This document shows positions 6,059 to 14,459 of a stretch of 22,378 bases of DNA, in pieces. A program made the translations under genes and the position numbers. The notes below the pieces were generated by a model. That model did not search any database. It was not told the DNA's origin and worked only from the letters and a program-made list of their open reading frames with translations. The stretch is from an uncultured Clostridia bacterium (GTDB taxonomy: Bacteria; Bacillota; Clostridia; Christensenellales; Borkfalkiaceae). The stretch covers positions 1 to 22,378 of the forward strand of contig CALVZR010000169.1 in NCBI GenBank assembly GCA_944372565.1. The letters run 5' to 3'. Numbering within the stretch: the first letter of the stretch is position 1; each line of letters starts with the position of its first letter.

Positions 6059-8491
6059 ATGGACATTTTGAAAATCGAAAAAAAGTGGCAGGATATCTGG
6101 GAGAAAGAGAAAATCAATACTTTCAACCCCAAGAACATCGACAGGAAATATTATTGCCTGGAAATGTTTTCTTATCCTTCCGCCGCAAAACTTCACGTCG
6201 GGCATTGGTATAACTACGGCTTGACCGACAGCTTTGCCCGCTACAAGAAGATGAAGGGATACGAAGTGTTCCAGCCCATGGGGTTCGACGCGTTCGGCCT
6301 GCCTGCGGAAAACTACGCCATCAAAACGGGCATCCACCCCAAGGACTCCACCTTGCAGAACATCGCGAATATGGAAGAAACCCTGCGCGAAATGGGCGCG
6401 ATGTTCGACTGGAGCGCCGAAATCAAAACGTGCGACGAAAGTTATTATAAATGGACGCAGTGGCTGTTTTTGAAACTCTACGAGCGCGGGCTCGCTTACC
6501 GCAAGGAAGCGCCCGTGAACTGGTGTCCTTCCTGCAACACCGTGCTTGCCAACGAGCAGGTGGTGGACGGGCATTGCGAACGCTGCCACAGCACGGTGGT
6601 GAAAAAGAACCTCACGCAGTGGTTCTTCAAGATCACCGACTATGCGGAAGAACTTTTGACGGGGCTCAACGATCTCGACTGGCCGGAAAAAACCAAGGCG
6701 ATGCAGCGCAACTGGATCGGCAAATCCGTGGGCGGAGAAATCGAATTCACCTGCGAGAGCGGGGATAAATTCAAGGTGTTCACCACGCGGGCGGATACGC
6801 TTTTCGGCGTGAGTTTCGTAGCCCTCGCCCCCGAACATCCCCTCGTTGCCAAACTGACGGACGACGAGCACAAAAAGGCGGTGGAAGATTATATTTACGA
6901 AACGTCCAAGGCGAGCGAGATCGACAGGCTTTCCACCGTGCGCGAAAAGACGGGCGTATTTATCGGCGCGTATGCGATCAACCCCATCAACAACAAGAAA
7001 GTGCCTATCTTTGCGGCGGATTACGTGCTGTATTCCTACGGCACGGGCGCGGTGATGGGCGTTCCCGCGCACGACGAAAGGGATTTCGCCTTTGCGAAAA
7101 AATACGACCTGCCCGTCGTGCGGGTGGTCAAGGGCAAAGACGGGGAAAACGACGAACTCCCCTTCACCAGCTACGGCATCACCATCAACAGCCAGCAGTT
7201 CGACGGCATGACTTCCGACGAGGCGAAAAAGGCCATCGTGAACGAACTCGTAAAGCAGAACAAAGGCGAGCACAAGATCAATTACAGGCTGCGCGACTGG
7301 CTGGTTTCCCGCCAGAGATACTGGGGCGCGCCCATTCCCGTCATTCACTGCGACAAGTGCGGCATCGTGCCCGTCCCCTATAAGGACCTGCCCGTGAAAC
7401 TGCCCTACGACGTGGAATTCAAACCGGACGGCAAGTCCCCCCTCGCCAAACACGAGGGATTTATGAACGTGAAATGCCCCGTCTGCGGCGGGGACGCGCA
7501 CCGCGATCCCGATACGCTCGACACCTTCGTGTGTTCGAGCTGGTATTACCTGCGCTATCCGGACGCGCACAACGCGAAAGAGCCGTTCAGCCGCGAAGTC
7601 GCGGATAAGATGCTGCCTGTCGATAAATACGTGGGCGGCGCGGAACACGCCTGCATGCACCTCTTATATTCCCGTTTCGTCACCAAGGCACTGCGCGACA
7701 TGGGATATCTCGATTTCGACGAGCCTTTCAAATCCCTCGTGCACCAGGGCGTGATCCTTGGGCCGGACGGCATGCGCATGAGCAAGACGCGCGGCAACGT
7801 GATCTCGCCAGACGATTACATTAAAAAATACGGTTCGGATACCTTCCGCCTCACCCTGATGTTCGGCTTTTCCTACACCGAAGGCGGCCCGTGGAGCGAC
7901 GACGGCATCAAGGCCATCAGCAAATTTATGGACAGGGTGGAACGGCTCGCCGACAAAATCTGCAAAATTAAGCCCGACAAGAGCGTTACCGCTTTCGGGA
8001 AAAACGAAAAAGATCTCGATTACGTGAGAAACTATACGATAAAATGCGTGGATAAGGATATGGATTCCTTCTCCTTCAACACCGCGGTGGCGCGGCTGAT
8101 GGAATTTTTAAACGCGCTGTATAAATACGACGCGCTCGAAAACAAGAACCCCAATTTTTACAGGGAGGCGTTTTCCGATTTCATTTTATTGCTCGCGCCG
8201 TGCGCGCCGCATTTTTCGGAAGAGATCTGGGAAATGATGGGCAATAAAAAGTCTGTATTCCTCTCCCCCTATCCCGTGTGCAATGAGAAAGCTCTCGTAA
8301 AAGACGAGGTGGAGGTAGCCGTGCAGGTGAACAGCAAGATGCGGGCGCGCATCGTCATTCCCACGGGCATGGACGAAGCCGCTATACGCGAACTTCTGCT
8401 TACCGACGAGCGCACCGCTCCCCTCTTCGAGGGAAAGGAGATCAAAAAGCTCATCGTCATTCCCAACAGGTTGATCAACGCCATCGTATGA
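6059..8491 (+). CDS. leuS: Leucyl-tRNA synthetase
   Basis: Cytoplasmic class I synthetase that charges tRNA-Leu with leucine and edits misactivated amino acids. The protein has 810 residues, normal for the bacterial enzyme. The HIGH-type motif is HVGH at 46-49 and the KMSKS-type loop is MSKTR at 574-578. Zinc-type cysteines occur as C156/C159 with C173/C176, and again as CDKC with CPVCGG around the later insertion. The CP1 editing domain shows TTRADTLFGVSF. A DTFVCSSWYYLRYPD block is typical of LeuRS. ATG 6059 is chosen because GGAGG lies nine bases upstream; an in-frame TTG at 5999 would sit on the transcription start and lacks a ribosome site. The P-type ATPase follows after 63 bp with no terminator between, so the two may share a transcript. 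Confidence 0.98.
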   Translation: MDILKIEKKWQDIWEKEKINTFNPKNIDRKYYCLEMFSYPSAAKLHVGHWYNYGLTDSFARYKKMKGYEVFQPMGFDAFGLPAENYAIKTGIHPKDSTLQNIANMEETLREMGAMFDWSAEIKTCDESYYKWTQWLFLKLYERGLAYRKEAPVNWCPSCNTVLANEQVVDGHCERCHSTVVKKNLTQWFFKITDYAEELLTGLNDLDWPEKTKAMQRNWIGKSVGGEIEFTCESGDKFKVFTTRADTLFGVSFVALAPEHPLVAKLTDDEHKKAVEDYIYETSKASEIDRLSTVREKTGVFIGAYAINPINNKKVPIFAADYVLYSYGTGAVMGVPAHDERDFAFAKKYDLPVVRVVKGKDGENDELPFTSYGITINSQQFDGMTSDEAKKAIVNELVKQNKGEHKINYRLRDWLVSRQRYWGAPIPVIHCDKCGIVPVPYKDLPVKLPYDVEFKPDGKSPLAKHEGFMNVKCPVCGGDAHRDPDTLDTFVCSSWYYLRYPDAHNAKEPFSREVADKMLPVDKYVGGAEHACMHLLYSRFVTKALRDMGYLDFDEPFKSLVHQGVILGPDGMRMSKTRGNVISPDDYIKKYGSDTFRLTLMFGFSYTEGGPWSDDGIKAISKFMDRVERLADKICKIKPDKSVTAFGKNEKDLDYVRNYTIKCVDKDMDSFSFNTAVARLMEFLNALYKYDALENKNPNFYREAFSDFILLLAPCAPHFSEEIWEMMGNKKSVFLSPYPVCNEKALVKDEVEVAVQVNSKMRARIVIPTGMDEAAIRELLLTDERTAPLFEGKEIKKLIVIPNRLINAIV

Positions 8492-8554
8492 CGGCAAAAA
8501 ACATCGCCGCCTCGCATAAGGGGGCAAAGAAAAAAATACACAGGACGGAGATTT

Positions 8555-11452
8555 ATGGCTGAAAAGAAAAAACAACCGCAAACCGCCGCAGAGGCGGAAA
8601 CAAACGTCGCCGCGGACGCGGCGCAGACGCCCGAAGAAAAGAAGCCCGTACGCAGGAAACCCGCGGCGGACTCAAACGCGCCCGCCAAACGGACGGCGGG
8701 CAGGAAAAAAGCGCTTTCCCCGGCGGAGGCGGAAGAAGAAGCGGCGGCTGCTGCCGCCGTGATGGAAGTTCTTCCCGACGCGCCGGTTGAAAAAGCGGAC
8801 GAAAAACTTCCGGAAACCGACGATACAGCGGCAACGGAAACAGCGGCGGAGGTAGCCGAACAGCTTGCCTTCGATCTCGAACAGCCCGCCGCGTCCGAAA
8901 AAAACCCTTCCCTTTCCTATTACGATATGGAGGACGAAAAGGAAGATTCTCCCCTGATGGAATTTTTCAAAAACATCGGGAAGAAGTTCTCCTCCAAAAA
9001 GAAAGGGGAAAATAAACGCAGGAAAAAGTTCAATCCCCTGCCCTCCACGCACGCGACGAGATATCATCCCTCGCCTTCGGTGGGACTGAACGAAGAGCAG
9101 CTGAAAGAGCGCTACGAAAACGACCTCGTCAACAAGGTGGAAAACAAATATTCCAAATCTTACGCGAGCATTTTCATCGGCAACATCTTCACGTTCTTCA
9201 ACCTGCTGGGGCTTTTGTGCGCCATCGCCCTCATCGTGGCGAAACTGCCGATCACTCGCTTTCTCTTCTGCGTGGTCTATATCTTCAATATCGGCATCGG
9301 GATCATCCAGGAGATCCGCGCAAAGCGCTCCATCGAAAAGCTCTCGCTGATGTCCAGCCGTTCGGCGAAGGTCATCCGCAACGGCGTGGAAACGGAGATC
9401 GCCACGGGCGAAGTCGTGCTGGACGATATCCTCCGCTATACCCTGGGCAACCAGATCACCACGGATTCCATCATCGAGGAAGGCACGGTGGAAGTGAACG
9501 AATCGCTTTTAACGGGCGAATCGGTAGCCGTGAAAAAGACCGTGGGCGACGAATTGTTTGCGGGCAGTTTCATCACGAGCGGCAACTGCCTTGCCCGCGC
9601 GAACAAGGTCGGCAAGGAAAACTACGTGGAGATCCTCTCCGCCAAAGCGAAAAAATACAGAAAACCGCATTCCGAACTGATGCGCTCTTTGCAGCTCATC
9701 ATCTCCATCGTAGGTTTTTTAATCGTTCCCATCGCCATCGGCATGTGCGTGAAACTCCTGCACAACACCGATAACTGGATGAAAGTTGTGGACGGCACGG
9801 TCGCCGTCGTGATCGGCATGATCCCCGCGGGCATGATGCTTTTAACCAGCCTTGCGCTGGCGCTCGGCGTGATCCGCCTTGCGCGGAACAGGACGCTCGT
9901 GCAGGACCTTTATTCCCTTGAAATGCTCGCCCGCGTGGACGTTCTGTGCCTGGATAAGACGGGCACGATCACGGACGGCAGGATGAAGGTGAACGACTGC
10001 ATCATTTTAAATAACAACATCCCGAACACCATCAGCGAAGTGATGGGTTCCATGCTCACCGCGCTTAACGACAACAATCAGACGGCCATCGCGCTCAACA
10101 ACCATTTCGGCAGAAACAGCACGCTCAAGCCGTTGAAGATCGTCCCGTTCAACTCGGCGCGGAAATTTTCCGCCGTCACGTTTGCGGAATCGGGTACTTA
10201 CGCGTTCGGCGCGCCCGAATTCGTGCTGAAGGAAATTCCCGATAACGTTTCGAGAATGATCAAGCAGTACGCTTCCATGGGTATGCGCGTGCTCATCGTG
10301 GCGTATTCCAAGGCGAGCATTCTCGGCGAGGCAACGCTGCCTTCGAGCATGAAGGCGATCGCCCTCATCACCATTACGGACAATATCCGCGAGGACGCGA
10401 TCTCCACCATCCGCTGGTTCAAGGAAAACGACGTGCAGATCAAGATCATCTCGGGCGATAACCCCATCACCGTTTCGGAAGTCGCCCGGCGGGTGGGCGT
10501 GGAAAACGCGCACAAGTTTATCAGTCTGGAAGGGCTGAGCGAAAGCGACGTGATCAACGTGGCGAACAAATATACGGTGTTCGGCAGGGTGTCCCCCGAA
10601 CAGAAAGCCATTTTGGTCCGCGCGATGAAGGCGGCGGGCAGAAACGTCGCCATGACGGGCGACGGCGTGAACGACATCCTCGCCCTGAAAGAGGCGAACT
10701 GCGCGATCTCCGTGGGTTCGGGGAGCGACGCGGCGAGAAACGTTTCGCACCTCGTGCTGATGGATTCCAACTTCTCCTCCATGCCCAAAGTCGTGCATGA
10801 AGGGCGGCGGGTAATCAACAACATTCAGAACTCCGCATCCCTCTACCTGATGAAAACCATTCTCATCACGCTGCTCGCGCTGTTTGTGATCTCCATCCCC
10901 GGAACGGTGTATCCGTTCACTACGTCGCACATGATGATCCTCGAACTGCTCATCATCGGCGCGGCTTCGCTGGGGCTTTCCATCCAGCCGAACGACAACA
11001 GGGTGAAAGGGCAGTTTATCAATTATGTTATCTGCAAATCTCTGCCGGGCGCGTTTATGATGCTTCTGAGCGTGCTGCTCATCATGCTCGCGCAGTCGCT
11101 GTTGCAGGAGAAATACGGATTCGACAACGAAATTTATTATACGATGATGGAACACGCGATGAACTTCGCGGGGCTTGTGATGCTCTACCGCATCTGCAAA
11201 CCGTTCAATGTTTACAGAAGCGTGCTTTTCGGCGGCGTTACGTTGGTTCTGGGGATCATATCCATCATCTCCGTCGTGCAGGGGTTCGGTATGTTCGAGC
11301 TTGTGGCAATGAACGTTCTCGGTGAGTATTGGCATCACCTGCTGCTGGTCGCGGCGGTCGTGCTCCTCTGCGTTTCGATGGCGGGCTGGCTGGAAAGCCT
11401 TTCCAACAAATTCATTACGCTTAACAAACAGGGCAAAAAGAAGAATAAATAA
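8555..11452 (+). CDS. CtpE-type P-type cation ATPase with long N-terminal tail
   Basis: ATP-driven cation transporter in the membrane. The closest match by motif is the CtpE/YoaB-like group, in which mycobacterial CtpE is linked to calcium uptake. Visible motifs are TGES at 320-323 (actuator domain), MIPAGM in the membrane helix before the P domain, DKTGT with phosphorylated Asp467, and TGDGVND at 701-707. About ten membrane helices are seen: two before the actuator, two before the P domain and six at the C terminus. Residues 1 to about 176 are an added Ala/Glu/Lys/Pro-rich, probably disordered segment, with a Lys-rich patch (KKFSSKKKGENKRRKK) just before the core begins at VGLNEEQ; this explains 965 residues against roughly 800 usual. 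The start follows GGACGGAGA. A terminator lies 15 bp after the stop. Ion specificity is inference. Confidence 0.88.
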   Translation: MAEKKKQPQTAAEAETNVAADAAQTPEEKKPVRRKPAADSNAPAKRTAGRKKALSPAEAEEEAAAAAAVMEVLPDAPVEKADEKLPETDDTAATETAAEVAEQLAFDLEQPAASEKNPSLSYYDMEDEKEDSPLMEFFKNIGKKFSSKKKGENKRRKKFNPLPSTHATRYHPSPSVGLNEEQLKERYENDLVNKVENKYSKSYASIFIGNIFTFFNLLGLLCAIALIVAKLPITRFLFCVVYIFNIGIGIIQEIRAKRSIEKLSLMSSRSAKVIRNGVETEIATGEVVLDDILRYTLGNQITTDSIIEEGTVEVNESLLTGESVAVKKTVGDELFAGSFITSGNCLARANKVGKENYVEILSAKAKKYRKPHSELMRSLQLIISIVGFLIVPIAIGMCVKLLHNTDNWMKVVDGTVAVVIGMIPAGMMLLTSLALALGVIRLARNRTLVQDLYSLEMLARVDVLCLDKTGTITDGRMKVNDCIILNNNIPNTISEVMGSMLTALNDNNQTAIALNNHFGRNSTLKPLKIVPFNSARKFSAVTFAESGTYAFGAPEFVLKEIPDNVSRMIKQYASMGMRVLIVAYSKASILGEATLPSSMKAIALITITDNIREDAISTIRWFKENDVQIKIISGDNPITVSEVARRVGVENAHKFISLEGLSESDVINVANKYTVFGRVSPEQKAILVRAMKAAGRNVAMTGDGVNDILALKEANCAISVGSGSDAARNVSHLVLMDSNFSSMPKVVHEGRRVINNIQNSASLYLMKTILITLLALFVISIPGTVYPFTTSHMMILELLIIGAASLGLSIQPNDNRVKGQFINYVICKSLPGAFMMLLSVLLIMLAQSLLQEKYGFDNEIYYTMMEHAMNFAGLVMLYRICKPFNVYRSVLFGGVTLVLGIISIISVVQGFGMFELVAMNVLGEYWHHLLLVAAVVLLCVSMAGWLESLSNKFITLNKQGKKKNK

Positions 11453-11467
11453 TAACGTGAAACCGGT

Positions 11468-11507
11468 AAAAACGGGGCAAGTCCCGCCTTGCCCCGTTTT
11501 TATTTTT
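11468..11507 (+). terminator. Intrinsic terminator after the P-type ATPase
   Basis: A perfect 14-bp stem (11468-11481 with 11488-11501), loop TCCCGC, is followed by a T-rich tail to 11507. It ends the leuS-ATPase unit. Confidence 0.93.
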
Positions 11508-11553
11508 CCGTTTTCGGAAAAAACATAAAGATGAAAAGAAGGTAAAATTGAAT

Positions 11554-12762
11554 ATGCAACGCGAAAAAAAAGAAACTTTCGTAAAATTCGTATCACTCGC
11601 CGTTTTGTGTTTTCTCGTTTATCTCGCGTGTTATGCGACGAAAAGTCTTTTGAGCGTGAATACGCCCCTGATGACCGAGGACGGGTATTCCGAAGTTGCG
11701 ATCGGAACGATGTCCTCCGTCTATTTTTTATTTTACGGCATCGGGCAGCTCTTTACCGGCTTTATCGGAGATAAAGTCCGGCTGCGGTATATGCTCTTAT
11801 TCGGGCTGCTCGCGGCGGCGCTCTCCTGTTTTCTGTTCGCATATATAGACAGCGTTACGGTAAAAACGATCGTATGGGGCGTTTGCGGCTTCGCCCTCTC
11901 CTTCCTCTATGCACCGCTGGTGAAAAGCGTTTCCGACCATCTGGAAGGCCGCGAGGCGGAGATCTGCATGACGCTGCTCAATTTCGCATCCATCATCGGA
12001 TCTACGGTGGCGGGCGTGTTCGGCGCGTTCGGCGACTGGAAAACGGCTACATATATCTTTGCGGGGCTGCTTCTCTTTCTCGGCGTCGCATCGCTTTTAT
12101 TCAATATCATATTCGACAGGCGTTTCCCCGTTCTGAAAAGCGAAAACGAGGCGAAAAAGGAAAGCATGCCGCTCAGGGAATTCCTGAAATATTGGCTGAA
12201 AACGGGCGGCGTCGTGTTTATCCTGATCTCCGCAATTCAGGGCGTGGCGAAAAACTCCATCACTTTCTGGATCCCGACGTATATTTCGCAGTATCTCGGT
12301 TTCGTTCCGGAAACCGCGGCGATCATCTTCTCCGCAATCACCCTCATCGCGGCGGTAAATCAGGTGATCGCGATCTGGCTGTATCACGTGATGAAAAAGA
12401 GGGCGATGCGCGTCGTGCGCTTTTCCTTCCTCGTGTCGGCAGTCTGTTTTCTCCTGCTGATCCCCGTTAAAAATGTCTGGGTGAACCTCGTTTTGCTGCT
12501 CGTCGCACAAAGCGGATTCAGCTGGGCGGGAACAATGATCTGGACGTATTACTGCCGGAAATACGCCGACGTGGGCCGCGTGGCTTTCGTGGTGGGCTTT
12601 CTCGATTTCGTGAGTTACCTGTTTTCCGCGATCTCCAGCGTGCTCTTTTCGGATGCGATCGGGAGCATCGGCTGGACATGGCTGATCGTGATCTGGAGCG
12701 CGCTCATGGCGTGCGGCGTGCTCTCCTCCTTCGTTTATCCGAGTTCTACGAAAGAGATCTGA
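11554..12762 (+). CDS. MFS transporter, OPA-like
   Basis: Integral membrane secondary transporter of the major facilitator superfamily. The protein has about 402 residues and roughly twelve hydrophobic helices, with a charged central loop around residues 190-215 (FDRRFPVLKSENEAKKES). The first helices (ACYATKSLLSVNTP, then EVAIGTMSSVYFLFYGIGQ and GDKV) resemble the organophosphate/phosphate antiporter branch that includes GlpT and UhpT, so a phosphorylated or acidic organic substrate is possible; the actual substrate cannot be read from the sequence. Two starts are possible: ATG 11554 used here, or TTG 11548, with AAGAAGG at 11536-11542 serving either. Only 46 bp separate it from the preceding terminator and I see no clear promoter there. 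It faces nagB across a pair of hairpins. Confidence 0.82.
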   Translation: MQREKKETFVKFVSLAVLCFLVYLACYATKSLLSVNTPLMTEDGYSEVAIGTMSSVYFLFYGIGQLFTGFIGDKVRLRYMLLFGLLAAALSCFLFAYIDSVTVKTIVWGVCGFALSFLYAPLVKSVSDHLEGREAEICMTLLNFASIIGSTVAGVFGAFGDWKTATYIFAGLLLFLGVASLLFNIIFDRRFPVLKSENEAKKESMPLREFLKYWLKTGGVVFILISAIQGVAKNSITFWIPTYISQYLGFVPETAAIIFSAITLIAAVNQVIAIWLYHVMKKRAMRVVRFSFLVSAVCFLLLIPVKNVWVNLVLLLVAQSGFSWAGTMIWTYYCRKYADVGRVAFVVGFLDFVSYLFSAISSVLFSDAIGSIGWTWLIVIWSALMACGVLSSFVYPSSTKEI

Positions 12763-12768
12763 AACAAG

Positions 12769-12832
12769 TTGCCGGGGCCGTTCGGCCGCCCCGGCAAACG
12801 GAAAGCCCCCGCGAATGCGGGGGCTTTCCGTT
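12769..12832. terminator. Double hairpin between convergent MFS gene and nagB
   Basis: Hairpin 1 pairs 12769-12778 with 12788-12797 over 10 bp. Hairpin 2 pairs 12797-12812 with 12817-12832 over 16 bp with a GAAT loop. They share only the base at 12797. Neither has a strong T-tract on either strand, but their placement between converging genes fits bidirectional termination or collision control. Confidence 0.7.
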
Positions 12833-12863
12833 ACCGTTAAATAGAAGTGAATTATGAGTGATC

Positions 12864-13586
12864 TTATAAAAGCGACGCCGCGTCCTCATCTACCACGACG
12901 ACGACGTCCGGATGGCGCTGCAGCACGCTTGCGGGGCAGTCTTCCGTAACGGGCCCTTTCACCATGCTGTAAACCGCCTTCGCCTTGTTCTTGCCGCTCG
13001 CCACAACGAGCACCTTTTCCGCGTTCATGATGTTCGCGATGCCCATGGTGATTGCCTTGGTGGGCACTTCGGAAATATCGTCGAACAGGCGGGAATTATC
13101 CTTGATGGTGCTCTCCGTGAGGTTGACGATGTGCGTGGTGGAATCGAAGGGCGTTTTGGGTTCGTTGAAACCGATGTGCCCGTTGGAGCCCAGCCCGAGG
13201 AGCTGAACGCTCTGTTTCATCTTCCCCAAAAGCGCGGTGTATCTGGCGCATTCCGCATCGAGGTCGGGCGCAACGCCGCTGGGAAGATTGGTGTTTTTGA
13301 TATCGATATCGATATGATTGAAGAGGTTGTCCTTCATAAAATAATCGTAGCTCTGCACGTGTTCTTTGGGCAGCCCCACGTATTCGTCGAGGTTGACCGT
13401 CTTCACGTTTTTGAAGGAAATCTCCTTCTTCGCGCACGCCGCGATGAGTTCCTTATACAGCCCGATGGGCGTGGTGCCCGTGGCGAGGCCGAGCACGGCG
13501 GAATGGTTTTTCTTCACGACGTCTTTGATGACTTCCGCCGCTTTTTTGCTCATTTCATCGTAATTTTTGGTAATGATGACTTCCAT
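12864..13586 (-). CDS. nagB: Glucosamine-6-phosphate deaminase
   Basis: Converts glucosamine-6-phosphate to fructose-6-phosphate and ammonia, feeding amino sugars into glycolysis. The protein has 240 residues, the short Bacillus-like form without the C-terminal extension of the allosteric E. coli enzyme. Motifs are LATGTTPIGLY near 34-44, NLDEYVGL with Asp67 as the likely catalytic base, and GLGSNGHIGFNEP with His137 and Glu142. Asn135 stands where E. coli has Asp141, which I recall as usual in Gram-positive NagB. It is last in the operon, one base after the PIG-L stop codon, so translation is probably coupled. The ribosome site is modest (GTGGGGAA). The convergent hairpin pair follows. The operon has no nagA beside it. 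Confidence 0.96.
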   Translation of the reverse strand: MEVIITKNYDEMSKKAAEVIKDVVKKNHSAVLGLATGTTPIGLYKELIAACAKKEISFKNVKTVNLDEYVGLPKEHVQSYDYFMKDNLFNHIDIDIKNTNLPSGVAPDLDAECARYTALLGKMKQSVQLLGLGSNGHIGFNEPKTPFDSTTHIVNLTESTIKDNSRLFDDISEVPTKAITMGIANIMNAEKVLVVASGKNKAKAVYSMVKGPVTEDCPASVLQRHPDVVVVVDEDAASLL

Positions 13587-13587
13587 T

Positions 13588-14439
13588 TTATTTCCCCACT
13601 TTGTTCAGCCTGTCATATACGTCCTTTTTGAAGGCGTCGATATAAGAGAGAACGTAATCCGCCATATCGAGGGAATCGTCTTCAATGAGCGGCGTGAGAT
13701 CCATCGCATAGCCGAGGCCGGTAGCGTTGTCGCAGCCGTGGCTGGCGGCATACGTCGCGTGCGCCGTGCGCCTGCCCTGCGCGGCGAGGTCGTATCTCTT
13801 TCCGCCGCAGATCTGCGAGTCGAACACGCTCACGAGGCCGGCGGCGATGTTGGGATGTTCGCTTAAATCGAACACCACTTTCTGTTCGTCGTTCACCCAG
13901 TCGAGGTCGCGCCACACTTCGCAGCCGAACACCTTTTCGGGGCGTTCGTTTTTATCGAGTTTTCTGAGCGCCTTGATGACCTTGGTCACCACACCGCAGT
14001 GCGTGTCGTGCTTGTCCGCGAGGTTGTGCGTATAAACGTATTTCGGCTTGGTCGCGCGGAAGATCTTCACGTATTCGTCCACGATCTGTTCGTTGTCGGG
14101 CGTTTTGATCTGTTTGGAGGTGTAGCCGAGCTGAAGCATCGCCGCGTATTCGCCCACGAAAGCGGCCTTGTTCTGCTCGACGATCCGCACGGCCTTCATG
14201 TCGTCGTCGGTATAATCTTTATACAATCCGTCTCTCGGGCTGCCCGCGCCGTCCGCCGTTACAACGCCCGTGAACCAGGCGTCCTTTCTGCCGAAGCATT
14301 GCAGGATCCCGTGATACGCCATCAGTTCGATGTCGTCCTGATGGGCGGAGATTGCAAGGTGCGTGGTCTTTGCCAGTGCGTTTTCTTCCTTGTCGTTGTC
14401 GGGAATGAAAATTCTCGCGTTCGCATTTTCAAACTTCAT
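13588..14439 (-). CDS. PIG-L/LmbE-family N-deacetylase
   Basis: Zinc-dependent deacetylase of the family that includes GlcNAc-PI de-N-acetylase, BshB and archaeal diacetylchitobiose deacetylase. The protein has 283 residues, with no signal peptide. The metal and catalytic motif is AHQDDIE (His33, Asp35, Asp36, Glu38), with Gln replacing the usual Pro of AHPDD. The second motif is H138-x3-D142-x-H144-x2-H147. AAAGGAGAG precedes the ATG. It sits 20 bp after the ROK-like kinase and 1 bp before nagB. That context suggests the substrate is N-acetylglucosamine, a GlcNAc oligomer or GlcNAc-6-phosphate, taking the place of NagA. The substrate assignment is inference; the family call is firm. Confidence 0.88.
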   Translation of the reverse strand: MKFENANARIFIPDNDKEENALAKTTHLAISAHQDDIELMAYHGILQCFGRKDAWFTGVVTADGAGSPRDGLYKDYTDDDMKAVRIVEQNKAAFVGEYAAMLQLGYTSKQIKTPDNEQIVDEYVKIFRATKPKYVYTHNLADKHDTHCGVVTKVIKALRKLDKNERPEKVFGCEVWRDLDWVNDEQKVVFDLSEHPNIAAGLVSVFDSQICGGKRYDLAAQGRRTAHATYAASHGCDNATGLGYAMDLTPLIEDDSLDMADYVLSYIDAFKKDVYDRLNKVGK

Positions 14440-14459
14440 TTTTCAGCTCTCCTTTGTCT

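Noticed and set aside
6008..7660. A 550-codon open frame on the minus strand opposite leuS
   Set aside because: Shadow of leuS; no recognisable domain and no reason to expect translation.
10007..11596. A 529-codon open frame on the minus strand opposite the P-type ATPase
   Set aside because: Shadow of the ATPase, very His/Arg/Asp-rich, and it crosses a strong terminator hairpin.
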